This document shows positions 34,801 to 45,699 of a stretch of DNA of 64,000 nt, piece after piece. The translations under genes were made by a program, and so were the position numbers. Within the stretch, counting starts at the first letter, position 1. Every line of letters starts with the position of its first letter. Origin of the DNA: Onthophagus taurus (taxonomy: Eukaryota; Arthropoda; Insecta; Coleoptera; Scarabaeidae); contig NC_091976.1 in the NCBI RefSeq assembly GCF_036711975.1, positions 26,040,001-26,104,000 on the forward strand. Direction: 5' to 3'. The notes under the pieces are model-generated. The model was not told the DNA's origin. It ran no database searches and was given only the letters and a program-made list of their open reading frames with translations.

Positions 34801-35828
34801 AATTGATGAAAGCGTTAAAATTTCTATTTATCTTAAGTTGGGTTAGTAATGCCGATCGATGGAATAAATATCTTTAGTGAATACGTCTTATGAGTTAACT
34901 CTAAATATTTTTTGTTTAAAAAATAATTCTCTATCATGCACAATTAATAAGTTATAACGGAAAATGATCAAAAACATCAAAACTTGTTTTTTTTTGAGTT
35001 GGGTTGGTACTACTGATCGATGGAATAAAATAACTTATTGAATATGTTTTATGGATTCATTCTAAATATTTTTTGTATGAAAAGTTGTTTTCGATCAGAT
35101 GTAATTAATGAGTTATAAAAGAAAATTGTTGAAAACGTTAAAATTTCTTCTTTTTTTTTTAAGTTGGATTGGTAATGCCGATCGATGGAATAAATATCTT
35201 TAGTGAATACGTCTTATGAGTTAATTCTAAACATTTTTTGTTTAAAAAATAATTCTCTATCATGCACAATTAATAAGTTATAACCGAAAATGATCAAAAA
35301 CATCAAAATTTGGTTTTATTTTTGAGTTCGGTTGGTACTACTGATCGATGGAATAAAATAACTTATTGGATATGTTTTATGGATTCATTTTAAATATTTT
35401 TTGTATGAAAAGTTGTTTTCCATCAGACATAATTAATGAGTTATAAAAGAAAATTGATGAAAACGTCAAAATTTCTATTTTTCTAAAGTTGGGTTGGTAA
35501 TGCCGATTGCTGGAATAAATATCTTTAGTGAATACGTCTTATGAGTAAATTCTAAACATTTTTTGTTTAAATAATAATTCTCCATCATGCACAATTAATA
35601 AGTTATAACCGAAAATGACCAAAAACATCAAAATTTGGTTTTCTTTTGAGTTAGGTTGGTACTACTGATCGATGGAATAAAATAACTTATTGGATATGTT
35701 TTATGGATTCAATCTAAATATTTTTTGTATGAAAAGTTGTTTTTTATCAGATATAATTAATGAGTTATAGAAGAAAATTGTTGAAAATGTCAAAATTTCT
35801 ATTTTTCTTAGGTTGGGTTGGTAATGCC
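34801..35828. repeat. Satellite D, second block
   Basis: About 1.03 kb, roughly three dimeric units of the 325-bp satellite, in the same orientation as block D1. It is bounded exactly by the two copies of the duplicated unique segment. First-half landmarks lie near 35004, 35331 and 35657. Confidence 0.93.
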
Positions 35829-35924
35829 GATATTTGTTTATACATTTTTTAACTAACTCCATAATGATGCGGAGCAATGTAAGTTCACAAATTGTTGAAG
35901 GGCATTAAAATTAAGGTGTCTGTA
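35829..35924. repeat. Direct duplication flanking satellite D2, right copy
   Basis: Second copy of the 34609-34800 segment, with an internal deletion. Shared strings include AACTCCATAATGATGCGGAG near the left and GGGCATTAAAATTAAGGTGT at the right, with a few substitutions, so the duplication is not recent. Confidence 0.85.
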
Positions 35925-37034
35925 TTATAAGGACATCAATACATTGCAATTCTTGGACTACAAGACTACACATAATCCTAGAAAATTTGTTATTGTATTT
36001 ACGAACTGTATCCATTATAATCAGCTATGAAAACCAAAATTAAGGCATGATTTTTGATTATTATCCTCAAATTCGAAGACTCAACCTCAGTTTGTCCATC
36101 AGCAGACTTTAAATTAGTTTTTATTACATTTTCGAGAAGCTTTGAGAGTACAGGTATTCTAGAATATAATTTTCTAGCAAAGAACTGTTTAGAATATGCG
36201 TCAAATCTTGAAAGAATTTCCAATTTCTTCAACTTCATCTTCAACATGGTGATGTCTCTACTCTCAGCGTAAATTGAATACTCTAAGTGAAATCAGAAGG
36301 AGGAATTGTATCACATTCACAAAGTCACCATTCGAATCACATAGCCATTGACCATGATTAGCCTCACTCATATAAGCCTAACTCAGCCTAACTCTGTAGC
36401 AGCAAAAAAAAATCAAAAAATCCTCATAATTTACACATGGTATGTATTTCTGTATTTACTTCATCATATTTCTTTTAACCATGAATCCAAAAGATCATTT
36501 CTTCAAGAAAAGTTTCCAAGATATCTATTTTTCTCATGGAACATTATTTGATCAAGCAGTTAAGAAATATCATTTTGTATTAATTTTGTATAACTTCGCG
36601 TATTCTATAATTCAACTAATAATAGCTAAGAAATGCCTGAAGATGAGGTTACTGATGTCGGAAATCGGTGTAATAAACAGTCTAATTTTTTCCATAACTT
36701 TCTAAAAATGATATCTTGAGGTCGATAATTATTTTTTTTAACCACACTAATTAAAACGTTTCAAATAAACGTAAAACGATCGCAAATCGTTCACCAACCA
36801 AGCATTGTGCACACATACCCTTATCGAAAATACATAAAATATGCTATAACCGTCTCGAGATAAGCACCAAATCGATATTAATAACATTATTTTTCACATC
36901 AACAAAACAATTCTTCCGTCAATATAATCAATGGTATCAATATCGTCAATAAAATTAATAACACAAAAATTTGAAAATAATTCATAATATTTTCTTGTAA
37001 CAATAAAATAAATTTTGATTTAAAAAATCTTACC
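35925..37034. other. Interval without recognisable features
   Basis: AT-rich, with overlapping short open frames on both strands (for example 36054-36272 and 36442-36705) and no family match. Possibly intron of the alpha/beta-type synaptotagmin gene. Confidence 0.35.
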
Positions 37035-37420
37035 CTATTTTTTTTTTAAACTGTCGACCTTGTACTTTAAAAACTTTCGTTGCAAAAACCTAACAGCTGT
37101 CGGCAAATTCTACGTCACTTTAAAGAAGAGATGAACGGAGACGTCGCGACGTCGGCGTGCACTTTCAGTGAGAAAGTTTGCGAAAGCACCCACCAAGCGT
37201 CGGCTAGCGTGATCTTCGTACGGTTTCGAGAGCTTTCGTGCCGCGTAGAACGGATTACGAGCGATAAATTTTAATCACAACGTCCGCGCGCTTATTATTT
37301 AGTCGAAACGGAGGCGTCGCGACGCCCCTTCCCTTTCACTATCTCCCACTTCTTCAGCGTCGCCGTTCGCAATCGAAATCCATCGGGAGAGATTTCGATA
37401 TGCAAATTTCCCAAATGCAA
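37035..37420 (-). promoter_or_regulatory. GC-rich leader exon or promoter, probably of the alpha/beta-type synaptotagmin
   Basis: CpG-rich block ending, on the minus strand, with AATAGG then GTAAGA, a good splice donor. If it splices to the transmembrane exon, the codon just before the junction is TAG in the needed frame. The exon would then be untranslated, and translation would start at the ATG at 33599. Strand and connection are inferred from the donor and its position; transcript data are needed. Confidence 0.45.
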
Positions 37421-39400
37421 ATCGTTTAATTAACGAGTGGGATTAAGTTGAAGCTAAAACCTCTCGTGTTTAGAGGTTTGTTTCTTTTTTGGGAGGTTTT
37501 AAAGAATCAATTTCGTTTTGTCGAAAAAGGATTTGTAAATGTCAGGGAGGATTTTTTTTTTCATTTACGTTTAAATTAAAACTTAATTATTTTCCTAAAA
37601 TGATACATTATTCCTATCGACTATAAACACTCTGTTGTTGAGAAACTTCTTAGAACCTATTTTACGATCCATTAACTAAAGAACTGATTGAATTCAGGTC
37701 CCCAACAATCACATAACAGAATTACGAGGCTATTTCGAGCACATAAAAAGATTAAAAAGGAGATGTATACTGTCGAGTGTGTAAAAAAAGGGATCGATTA
37801 GAAGACTTGCAACAAAAGAATCGTGTTATTATTTACTCTATACCTTTGTATTCGTGCCCTTTAACCTTCGTAATTCGCGTTTATTTTTCATTTTATTTCC
37901 CAAATGTTTGGGTGTTTAATTAGTCTCGGTTGGATTCTGCGAAATGTGCTTTGTTAAAATTAATTAATCGTTTTAGAATTACCATGTTGCTGCAGGGGTA
38001 TATCTGCGACACGCAACTCTACAAAATGCATTTATATAGTTATGTGGACGTAATTAAATCCATGTTTGTGGTGTGGCCAACAATAATCCTACTGAAAGTT
38101 TATACGTATTATTTTCTATTATAACCTCAGTGTTTAACAAATAATTTATTACTCTATCTAAATTAGAAATTATATTATGGTTAATGTAAATTGTTACTTA
38201 CACTTTTGCGCTTTTATTATTTTCTTCCTGGCCTTCCTGAGTCTTCAGTTCTAGAACGACTTCTGATGGTTGATGCATATAGTTTTATAAAGGATTATCA
38301 ATTGAAGATTTTTCATAAACAGAGACGAAATACAAACTTGTCTTTCTTAATTTAATGGTAACTGTATATCTTCTTTACCTAGTATAGGTGAATAAATCTT
38401 GTAAGTGCCAGCAATCTTGGTTTGGATGAAGTGTTTGCTATAAATGTTGAGGAATTTATTCTGTTCATTCTATAATTTATCATCACCAATTCTTCTTTAA
38501 ACATACACAAAATGGGACAAAGTCTATAACTGAGAATATGTCCAGGTGTTCATTATGTCCATACTTTCCATTATTTCTCGAATAGCTTCACAAACTTTTA
38601 TCATTAATTCATTAACTTTCTCAAAGCCCACCCTGAAACATTGATCAATTATGTATAGTCAAATTAGGCACCCTGAGATGGCAGTGAAAGCGATTAAGGT
38701 TATGGGACAGGTCTGGGGATGGGGTGAGAGGATACATTTTTTACCACAAATCTTTACACGCTTATTTGACCTGTACAGATCAGGAACTTGGGGTAGGTGT
38801 TGAGGTTGGGTAGAGACACCTTAGTAAAATTATCAACGGATACAACATAAAATATTTAATTTGAACTTTCTCTTTATGCCAATAAATGGAAAAGGAGGTA
38901 CTTTCTTGTGAATTAAATTGACATCTTTATAACTCACTAGTATAATAGCTTACCTTAAAAACAGTGCAGTTTTTTCTGGATTCTAATAAAGAATCGAGGG
39001 TTCAGCGTTACATCTCTCTACATTTTTTCGTTTTTCATACCACAACGTTTCGAAATTGCGTTCAGTATTGATAGATTCCGGTTTGGAACTCAAATCCATT
39101 AACATAGCAGAAATATTTTCCATATTTGTCAGAGTTGAAGTTGCCTTTATTCAAGTTCTGGAATAGTTGTGTACTGAAACTGCAATTGAACTTGCGGTGA
39201 TCGTCGCCTTAACTCACTGAGGTTTGAAGAATTCAGTTTGTGCCATCTTTCGGGTCTACAACTAAAATAAAAAACACAAACATTATAAAAATACATTTCT
39301 TTTTGAACTACACAACTATTATTAATTAATTTAGAACCATGATTATCATACAACCACTTAAAACGCAAAAGACCTTGACCTGAATGTTTATTTTTAATTC
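37421..39400. other. Intergenic sequence with possible transposon relics
   Basis: No intact gene. On the minus strand 39300-38950 gives runs such as PERWHKLNSSNLSELRRR and MENISAMLMDLSSKPESINT, broken by stops, which look like a decayed transposon protein that I cannot assign. A further minus-strand stretch at about 38300-38210 ends at a good-looking GTAAGT donor. I cannot exclude a weakly conserved gene here. Confidence 0.3.
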
Positions 39401-39482
39401 GAACATTGATAATAATTATTATTAATAACGAAGTAGCAGTCTTATAATTGCTTTTTAGAACAATAATTATATCACGAAGAAA

Positions 39483-39756
39483 ATGGGAATTAAAATCGCA
39501 TTTTTAATTATCACCTTGACAATTACATTTCAGGTAAGTTTCTTATTTTTGTGAATCTATAAATATTTTTGATTATATCTAGGCATCAAGCGCATATCCT
39601 ACGAATAAAATAGAAATTGAACTAGAAAATATGCTTCGTTCACTTCCAGATAATTTTCTAATAAGATTTGCTGAAATTAGCAAATTTGCACAAGAACACC
39701 AAGTTGAAATTCAAGAAAACTTTCAAAATACAATAAAAACTCTATCAAAGCAATAA
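39483..39756 (+). CDS. Small secreted peptide, two exons, family unknown
   Basis: Exon 39483-39533 encodes MGIKIAFLIITLTITFQ and joins exon 39583-39756 across a 49-bp GT...AG intron in phase 0, giving 74 residues. The first 20 or so residues form a clear signal peptide (a hydrophobic core ending ASSA before YPTNK). The mature part, about 53 residues, is polar, free of cysteine and likely helical (IEIELENMLRSLPDNFLIRF, then repeated Gln/Glu/Asn). The stop codon overlaps a polyadenylation signal: AATAAA at 39752-39757 contains the TAA. I do not recognise the family. Its location, between two divergently oriented synaptotagmin genes, gives no functional clue. A neuropeptide-like or short secreted-protein role is speculation. 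Confidence 0.65.
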
Positions 39757-39829
39757 ATGTATTTAAACTTTTGTTTTATTATTTCTGTTATTGTTTTAAA
39801 ATTATTTCATCATCAGGCGCATGTCCAAA

Positions 39830-40120
39830 GCAACTCCGCCTATCCGAGTGTTTCCGTTCGGTTTCGGGGCGATCGTGGGGGTGCAAACCGACCGTCGGGG
39901 CGCTCTCTCTTCCGCCGCGACGGCATGTGAACGACGTCCGAGGTCAAAAACGTGTGGGCAACGAGAATCGGCCGGAGAGTTTCGCGGCGTGTGCCCCCCA
40001 CAACGTCCCATAGGAGCAACGGAAACGTAATCGCCCCCCATTTGTACATGCAACATCCCGGAAAATCATCCGGTTACGTCGACAAAATCCGGTCGATTTC
40101 CATTTTTCCACCATCTCAAG
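39830..40120 (+). promoter_or_regulatory. GC-rich leader exon and promoter of the Syt12-like gene
   Basis: A sharp CpG-rich island ends in CATCTCAAG then GTGAGT, a strong splice donor at 40121. The next acceptor in the same direction (TTATTCCAG, 40622) is followed directly by the ATG of the Syt12-like gene. This fits an untranslated first exon joined to the start codon. Overlapping open frames here on both strands are by-products of the high GC content. Confidence 0.6.
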
Positions 40121-40622
40121 GTGAGTTTCAATTATATATATTAAATGATATCTTCGTTTCAATAGAATTTCTTGGATAGTAATAAAAAATTTAGTGAAAC
40201 TCGATACTAATTTCTATAAAATTAAATTTTATCAATATCACTTTGTGGCGGATGCGCCTGTTAAAGTAGTTTAATTTAATAATTGAAATGCGTTTCCCGT
40301 TTGTTCTTGATTTCTATTTAATTGAATCGATACTAAATAAATATGTATATACGTTAGTTTTTCAATCAAATCGTGCGGTCTATTGAAGCTGTAATCACAT
40401 AATTGTCCTTTAGATGTTACAAGGTTCTGTAATTTTGATGAAAGCAAACTCGTGGAATGTTTAACAAAAGATGTAAACGGGTTATACAAAATAGTGAAAC
40501 GTCTCTTGGTGTATATCTGATTTGAAAAGTTTCAATGAGTTGTTTCTTCATTAATATGGAAGTCACGATAGGTGTAATTACCCGACACCTTTGTTCTAAA
40601 TGAACATTTCTAATTATTCCAG

Positions 40623-43600
40623 ATGACGATCATACATGCAATAATGGCCGTTTTGTGTATTATCGCAATAATAGCAGTCGCTCTATTTGTACTATGTAGA
40701 TCTTTGAATATGGTTGATTATGTTACTGCTTGGTTACATTCATCTAAAGAAGAAAAAGTTGTTTTAACAAGAGCTAAAGGACATTATAACGCTAACGGAT
40801 TTTTGGTAAGAATAAAAAAATCATATTTTATTGAATATTATCGTAGAGAAGTTTTCGTTTTGTTTCCGTTCGCTTTGTACACATCGAACGTGATAAGGGG
40901 CTTTGAATTGGGTTCGTATCGAATGCTTTTGGCATTCGAAACTACTGTTACCCTAACAGTAACACAATGGCTTTTCAACCGCAAATATCTAATTTAAAGG
41001 ACATCCAGGGCAATCAAATGAACAGATAGAAGGCTAATAGATGGGCGTTTTAGGAATTAAAATCATTTTATTTGAGGTTAATTAATTTTAATCATGGTTA
41101 AATAAATGTGTATGCAAAATTTAATCAATTTGCATTATTATTGCTTTCTTTAGATTAAATGTTTTAAATGATATAAGTTAATATAAAGATATTCTTTAAA
41201 ACCGATTCAAAATTGATCAAAAATTGAGATTCTGATTTACATGACCTCAAAGTTTTTGACAGCTTTTTTTGCTGTTGATCCTTTTATAATTTATATTTGT
41301 TTAACCTGATTCATTTTAATCCAATTGGGGATTCCAATTCAATCTGAATTAATATAATAATCCAAGTAAACAGTTGATTTTTACCCTCTGAATAAGCTAA
41401 ATTAAGCGATTCATTAAAATATAACCTAAATAAACATGGTTTTTGATTCAAAAAATTTTTCACAGAGGTCTGCTCCAAGAATGTTTTAATTAAATTGGAG
41501 TGAGTAAACATCGATACAATTCAACCAAGCTTTGATTTTATTTGAAAGTCCGGTTCCTGATATATAAATTCCACAGTACTCCAAGAACCTAACCTATAAA
41601 ACAAGTTATAAAAATAAACAAGTTTAATACAAGTTTTAAGGCTTAATTATAATTAAAATAACAACGTTATTATTATTTACCTATTTCATTGTTCAGTTTA
41701 TTCATTTAACGGGTTAAATAAGAGTTATTTTCTCTCAAGTAATTAATTTATTTTAACCTCAACAATCAATGATATCGACCGGTAAACAAATATGTCCGCT
41801 AAAGTTCAAATGAACCAAATGATACTTTTGATGCTTTTGATCTAATGTTCAAAATTAAAAAATAAATAAATGTTTATTTATATGTTATTATTATTATTAT
41901 TAAGTTATTGTTGTAAAGTGTAAATAAAAAACATTTGAAATTGATTAAAATTAATTTAAAATGATTGGAATCATAAAACGCAGATTTAGAAATTGACTAG
42001 ATTTTTTAAAAATTATACTTATAAATTATTTTATTTATAAAATTGATTTTAATTCACTCATAATTTATTTATAACAATCAAAACAGACTCAAAATTAATT
42101 GCGATTAGCTCAAATCGAAAATTCACTTAAATTATATATATATGTCAAATATGTCAAAATCTGTCAAATATGTCATGTGTCAAATTTACTCAGAATTGAT
42201 TGAAATCAATGGAAACGATCTGAAATCGATGAAAATGTACATATTTCGACTAGAATTGATAGAAACTGACTTAAAATTGACTTGAAGTAATGAAAATTGA
42301 TTGGAATAGACCCATAATTGATTATAATTCACTTAAAATTGATTGACAATAATGGAAATTAAATGAAAACTGATTTCAACCAATGGAGATGAAACTTAAT
42401 TTATCTAGAATCGATAGAAAATTAGTTGAAATAATGCAATAACTTCTGTAATATATTTTTTGCTGTCTGAATAGCTCCTTATATCTAGCAATGATTTCCA
42501 AATACTCCCAATCCCAATTACTTTGACTAACTTTAATGGTAATTGAAAAACTTTTGAAATGGCTACCATACTTGCTAGGTATTCAATATCATTTTGTGGA
42601 TCTTCTTCACATTCTGATATTTTTTATGAATCTTTGTAATTTTCTTAAATGCTAACAAAATATTGCTTAGTATTTAAATAATGTGTTCTTTTTAGATTCA
42701 TTCAGATTCCGATATCCAATTAGGAACTAGCGGAAGTTTCAAAAGGTTTGAGCCTGTGGATAAGGACGTGGGTGTAACAATGGAGTTGACGACAAGCTTT
42801 AACGGCGACTGGCCTAGCTTGGAAATGAGGGAAAACCACTTAAACTCATTCACGGCGGCGGCTGCAGCCCCTCCAGAAGTGCGCCTTGTAGACAATGTAA
42901 CTGGACCGCTACAAGAGCATTCGAGGTACTTAAGCATTTTTTTTCAAAAAAAAATCCTGGTTAGTCATAAAAGAACCGCCACGCATTTCAGATCGGATCA
43001 CTACAAAATTTCAAATTTTGAAACTTCAATTTGTCCTATACCGAGACCGAAGTCTTCGATAAACGTTGCCGATTTATTACCAAGAGCTAATTCAGAACCG
43101 CTTTCAATTCACGCCGTCGTTCGCAAACCAATTTCGTTTCAATCAACGTTACTCAGCGAAAACAGTTGCGAAGAAGCCGACGAAGAAGTGATTCCAGAAA
43201 CGATTCAAAAAGCGGTTTCTTGTGAAACAATCTGTTCGGACACTTCCGTCGGTTTGGACGACCTGGAGGACGTTAATATAACCGGAAATCTTTGCGTTGG
43301 ATTTGAATTCGATGCCGAATATTGTGAGTTAATTGTTAATATCTTGGAGGCGAAAGATTTAAAATTACCATCGCATGTATCATCAGAGGTTGAAACTTAT
43401 GTTAAGGTAAATAAATAGTAGGTAAGTAAATAGTGAGTTATTTTTGATGATTTTAGGTTTTTTGCGAACAAGATAACGATGCTTGCGTTCAAACGAAGAC
43501 GTATCGATCAGCTGGAAGTCCTTGCTACAAAGAAAGATTTTTGTTCCCTTTAAATCCGAGGGAACAACAACAGAAGACGTTATCGTTTCAGGTGTTTGGG

Positions 43601-44242
43601 GCTGGGGAGTTGGGTCATTACTTAATTGGGGAAGGAGAAATAAGGTTATCAGATGTTAGCTTGCGACAGCCAATCACTACATGGATTACTTTAACTGATA
43701 CTGGACAAGTAATTTTAGTTTATTTTATAGTAATTCTAATAATCTAATAATTTCACTTTTTTAGATTGAGACTCATTTTGGAGAATTAATGTTCTCACTT
43801 AGTTATTTACCAACAGCTGAAAGACTAACCGTAGTTGTAGTAAAAGCGAGAAAATTAAAGTTTCAAAATGAAGTCGGCGATTCGTTTGTAAAAGTTTATT
43901 TGTTACAACATGGTAAAAAAATTCATAAGAAAAAAACTTCGATTAAAAAGACCGAAATGTCACCGATATTTAACGAGGCGATGATGTTTAGTGTTCCTTT
44001 ACATAGTTTACAGGTAAATTTTTAATAACAATATTAAAATTAAATTAATTTTTATTTTTTAGGGTATCCAATTGCGATTAACGGTATCGGAGACTTTAAA
44101 AGCGGAATCAGGTACAAAAACGTTATCGATAGGTCATGTAATAGTGGGTGCTCAAGCAACTGGAAGGTCGTTAAGTCATTGGAATCAGATGTTGATTGCT
44201 TTAAGAAAACCAATAGCGATGTGGCATCCGCTTAGAAAGTAA
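40623..44242 (+). CDS. Syt12: Synaptotagmin 12-like, calcium-independent
   Basis: Exons 40623-40805, 42696-42925, 42992-43406, 43457-43708, 43765-44013 and 44063-44242 join in frame to 502 residues. A single transmembrane segment lies at about residues 3-25 (IIHAIMAVLCIIAIIAVALF), followed by an acidic, low-complexity linker to about 215. C2A (about 250-355) contains ELIVNILEAKDLKLP but lacks the usual 'DPYVK' and 'D.D' loops. C2B (about 360-490) contains FSLSYLPTAERLTVVVVKAR and GKKIHKKKTSIKK, again without calcium-loop acids. It ends GRSLSHWNQMLIALRKPIAM, then WHPLRK. Loss of calcium ligands in both C2 domains and the C-terminal block fit Syt12 and not the calcium-sensor synaptotagmins. The start is the first codon after a leader splice. 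The gene is head to head with the alpha/beta-type gene. Confidence 0.85.
40806..42695 (+). other. First coding intron of the Syt12-like gene
   Basis: About 1.9 kb, AT-rich. The region from about 41930 to 42420 contains loosely repeated GATTGAAATNANTGAAAA-like runs, perhaps a decayed simple-sequence tract. No genes or transposons recognised. Confidence 0.5.
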
Positions 44243-45343
44243 ATAAGCTTGCCAAAAATTTCTTAAAAAAAATACAAGAACACGTTATGTGTTGTGATAT
44301 TAACCTATAAAAACGTTCTCTCGCTGGCCTATCGTCTTTCCTCATATTCTAATTTAAAAAAATAAACGTTAAAACATCCCGGTGCAAAAATAAATAAATA
44401 ACATAATTGACTGAAATAAAAAAATAAACTTTATTTGTTAGGATTGACTCGTAGAAGAACACACAACTTCTTTTCGTACTTCCGCTTCCGTATATGTGAT
44501 AAATGGCCTTCATCCTGAGATCGTTGTTAACTTCGTCAAGTACGTACTTTGTTATGAATGTTAATCGTCGTATGCGTATTTTTTCAATGTAAACGATTTT
44601 TGAAAGCAAAAAGGAAAATTAGATAGAACATAAAGAAAAATAAACAAAAATAAAGTAAAGGGTGCTGATAGAGTTTATATTTCACAACAGAACATCATAA
44701 ATATCTATAACATATCACCGAAACAAAAATATATAATCGAAGAAATATACATTAAAACGGCACTAAATAATTTAAACTTATCTGTGATTATTTATTAATA
44801 GATATGTAGTGTTTTTAATCATTTAACGCACTAATTATTATTTATATTTTTAAGAATTTGTTATTTTTAGGATGTATAAAATGGTTTAAAATGAGTCCAA
44901 ATAGTAAAACTTAATCCAAAATTGATCCAATACTCAAAGATTATATTATAAGATTATATTTCTTTTAATTTACTATTTTTTGCCTTTTTTTAGCGCTTTT
45001 TGTTGACATGTTTTTATAAAATCACAACACAAATTCTTGTTTCTTTCTAGTTACAAAACATTGACAACTGTGGAAATATCGTATTCAGAGACACTTTTAT
45101 ATCATGAAAGAAAAATTTATGAACTTGGAATGTTTCACAGAAATGAGATAAATTTCTCATGAAAAAAAAATCTCATGAGATTTTAGTCTCCTCACTTGTC
45201 TAAGCGACATTTTATCGTTTTTAGAGATTTTCATGCTGTCTGGTAGGTAGAGGTGTAAATTATCTTAAAAAAATTCAGAATACCGAAAGACCTAAAATAC
45301 TATTTGTTTTAAAGGATAAAGTTAAGCGCCAATCACGTTATAC
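44243..45343 (+). other. 3' flank of the Syt12-like gene
   Basis: AT-rich. AATAAA at about 44361 and later may serve as polyadenylation signals. From about 44880 single motifs of satellite E (AAAATGAGTCCAAA) begin to appear. No coding sequence. Confidence 0.4.
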
Positions 45344-45622
45344 TGTAACAATTTGTGATTTTTTATGATTTTCTATGTTTTATTGAAAATACTTTAATTA
45401 ATCTTAAACCATTTTATTTATAAGTAACTTAACAACTATCGATAAGTTCTTAACGATAGTCTACGATTGACTGTCTATAGAGAACTTATCGATAGTCTAC
45501 GATTGACTGTCTATAGAGAACTTATCGATATTTGTTAAGTTGCTTATAAATAAAATGGTTTAAGATTAATTAAAGTATTTTCAATAAAACATAGAAAATC
45601 ATACAAAATCACAAATTATTAC
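45344..45622. mobile_element. Foldback MITE, 280-bp near-palindrome
   Basis: TGTAACAATTTGTGATTTT at the left is matched in inverse by AAAATCACAAATTATTACA at the right, and the arms stay complementary for about 110 bp (for example ATTAATCTTAAACCATTTTA and its inverse). The centre is two direct copies of a 39-bp segment containing GATAGTCTACGATTGACTGT. Non-coding. Confidence 0.85.
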
Positions 45623-45699
45623 ATGGCGATCCTGCCAGGATGAGAGTGACACTGAAGAGTCAATAAAAATTCCTTAAAACTGAACTAAATTAAACTATT

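Noticed and set aside
36442-36705. 87-codon hydrophobic frame
   Set aside because: No family match, poor start context, overlaps another random frame; AT-rich DNA often gives hydrophobic open frames.
39771-40179. Seven overlapping frames of 69-84 codons on both strands
   Set aside because: By-products of the GC-rich leader exon of the Syt12-like gene; none has a domain, and the strong donor at 40121 explains the region.
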